Of a stretch of DNA of 64,000 nt, positions 63,001-64,000 are shown piece by piece. Below the pieces are notes generated by a model. The model saw only the letters and a program-made list of their open reading frames with translations. It did no database searches and was not told the origin of the DNA. The stretch comes from Verrucomicrobiia bacterium (GTDB lineage Bacteria; Verrucomicrobiota; Verrucomicrobiia; Verrucomicrobiales; DEV007), in contig JAUIAH010000001.1 of assembly GCA_030425385.1 (NCBI GenBank), positions 248,001-312,000 of the forward strand, given 5' to 3'. Position numbers and translations under genes: made by a program. Position 1 is the first letter of the stretch; each line of letters starts with the position of its first letter.

Positions 63001-64000
63001 TTGATACCACAGCCTACCATTCTGGTCGTCCAGCACGAACAGACCGTGTTGAGGGCGCTTGAAGAGAGCCTATCCAGAATGGGGTACACGGCTCGTGGCT
63101 TCCATTCGGGAAATCGAGCCCTGGAATGGCTGGAAGAACAGGGAGATCATCACGGAATTCTTGGGCTGGTGGATCTCCGACTTCCCGGCGATCCAGGTGG
63201 TCTGCAGCTCGGCCATCAATTGTCTGCTGTCTACCGGCTTCCATATTTCTATCTCGCTCAGAAAGCAGAAGACCTTCAGGACCCCAAGGTCGTGCTTTCG
63301 CAGCCAGCAGGCTATTTCACCTTTCCGCTGGATGACGCGGAACTGCATGCCTCCATCGCGCTCACGTTGGAATCGCAGAAAGAGCGCCAGCCAGGAGGCG
63401 AGGCTCTCCTCGCTCCCGCGTCTACTGACGAAGCCATCCTGGTGACGGATCTGCATGGTCGGATCACCTACATGAACACGCTGGCGGAAGATCTGACTGG
63501 CTGGAGTTTGAACGAGGCTCGCCAGCGCCCCTACCATCAGATCTTTGAACTGTTAGATGTGAACGGTGCGCCCGCCCATCATCAGCCCTTCAACGAAGAC
63601 CGCGTGGCCTCCAAAAGTTACCCCGCCATTCTCAAGCGACGCACGGGCGAACGCGTGACCATCTTGGAGCGCACCACCAGTCTCATGGATGGCAATGGAA
63701 GCCTCGCTGGACTCCACCTCGTCTTTCATCGTGGCTCCCCTTTCCAAGCCGACGATCAGGCAGCGCCCGCTGAAGCAGCGCCAACAGGGAATGCCCCGAA
63801 ATTTGGACAACCCCTGAAGGCCATTGTGAGTGCGATCACGGACCCGCTCTTCGCCATGGATCCCAGCTGGTGCCTGACCTATGTGAACCGCAGTGCCGAG
63901 CAGCACCTGGGGCGCCCCTCCAAGGCCCTTCTTGGGAAGAACTTCTGGGACACCTTCCCGGATTCGATCCACACGAAATACTATCATGAATACCACAAAG
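63001..64000 (+). CDS. Receiver/PAS-domain sensor protein, 3' end beyond the right edge
   Basis: An open frame with no stop before the window ends, so at least 333 codons are present. The start is probably TTG 63001, 8 bases after the histidine kinase. The N-terminal 130 residues have the receiver fold (TILVVQHEQTVLRALEESL, GILGLVDLRLPGDPGG, YFTFPLDDAELHASI). The acceptor-position Asp is kept (VDLRLPG), but the acidic pair is Gln-His and the conserved Lys is Phe, so it is probably a pseudo-receiver. Two PAS-like domains follow (EAILVTDLHGRITYMNTLAEDL, SAITDPLFAMDPSWCLTYVN). It probably works with the preceding kinase. Confidence 0.8.
   Translation, partial: MIPQPTILVVQHEQTVLRALEESLSRMGYTARGFHSGNRALEWLEEQGDHHGILGLVDLRLPGDPGGLQLGHQLSAVYRLPYFYLAQKAEDLQDPKVVLSQPAGYFTFPLDDAELHASIALTLESQKERQPGGEALLAPASTDEAILVTDLHGRITYMNTLAEDLTGWSLNEARQRPYHQIFELLDVNGAPAHHQPFNEDRVASKSYPAILKRRTGERVTILERTTSLMDGNGSLAGLHLVFHRGSPFQADDQAAPAEAAPTGNAPKFGQPLKAIVSAITDPLFAMDPSWCLTYVNRSAEQHLGRPSKALLGKNFWDTFPDSIHTKYYHEYHK

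Noticed and set aside
1-64000. CRISPR array, prophage or complete insertion sequence
   Set aside because: No regularly spaced repeats, phage structural genes or IS with inverted ends were seen; the only transposase is the RAYT.

Overview
The window reads as a chromosomal segment of a Verrucomicrobiota bacterium, probably class Verrucomicrobiae. This is inferred from family content, not from a marker search. The pointers are an ECF sigma factor next to a Ser/Thr kinase with a zinc-ribbon and WD40 repeats, a Planctomycetes/Verrucomicrobia-type cytochrome c lipoprotein, a PVC-type membrane-bound dehydrogenase-cytochrome protein, a PEP-CTERM protein, a fused CcoN-CcoO oxidase subunit, and a TGTTC-N4-GAACA-like LexA box before recA. 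Coding density is high and many genes overlap by 4 bp (ATGA).

Layout. 1-12.6 kb (minus strand): ECF sigma factor, giant Ser/Thr kinase-WD40 protein, secreted LamG protein, and a secreted giant protein that runs off the left edge in one uninterrupted frame of 2272 codons. 12.7-17.3 kb: housekeeping genes recA, rseP, ruvB and a membrane protein. 17.3-21.5 kb: an NAD-dependent epimerase, a cell-wall amidase, a cytochrome c lipoprotein and two universal stress proteins. 21.5-29.6 kb (minus): a compact cbb3 oxidase operon ccoS-ccoNO-ccoQ-ccoP-ccoG-(48-residue ccoH-like)-safE-ccoI. 29.8-32.7 kb: outer-membrane protein, small membrane protein, tRNA-Leu(CAA), a gene remnant and a sterol-desaturase-like enzyme. 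32.8-38.8 kb (minus): a three-gene operon (dehydrogenase-cytochrome c, CE15 glucuronoyl esterase, nucleoside hydrolase) suggesting use of plant or algal polysaccharide.

39-42.7 kb holds the most striking content: two peroxiredoxin-like genes, each interrupted by one in-frame TGA exactly where the catalytic cysteine should be (TGA-x-x-Cys), each followed by a potential SECIS-like hairpin with GU in its loop. I read both as selenoproteins. One sits in a TetR-controlled operon with a zinc alcohol dehydrogenase, with two palindromic operators visible. The other is a fusion of a four-helix membrane domain to an AhpC/TSA_2-like domain.

42.8-51.2 kb: an AAA ATPase, a hypothetical membrane protein, a CPXCG-type zinc protein, glycyl-tRNA synthetase, ScpA, a REP-associated tyrosine transposase, a threonine aldolase and an orphan HlyD-like adaptor. 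51.3-64 kb: a GH63/MGH1-type glycoside hydrolase, a DPP-IV-like peptidase, a hypothetical membrane protein, a PEP-CTERM protein, a large multi-PAS histidine kinase with an altered phosphoacceptor motif, and a second degenerate-receiver/PAS sensor cut by the right edge.
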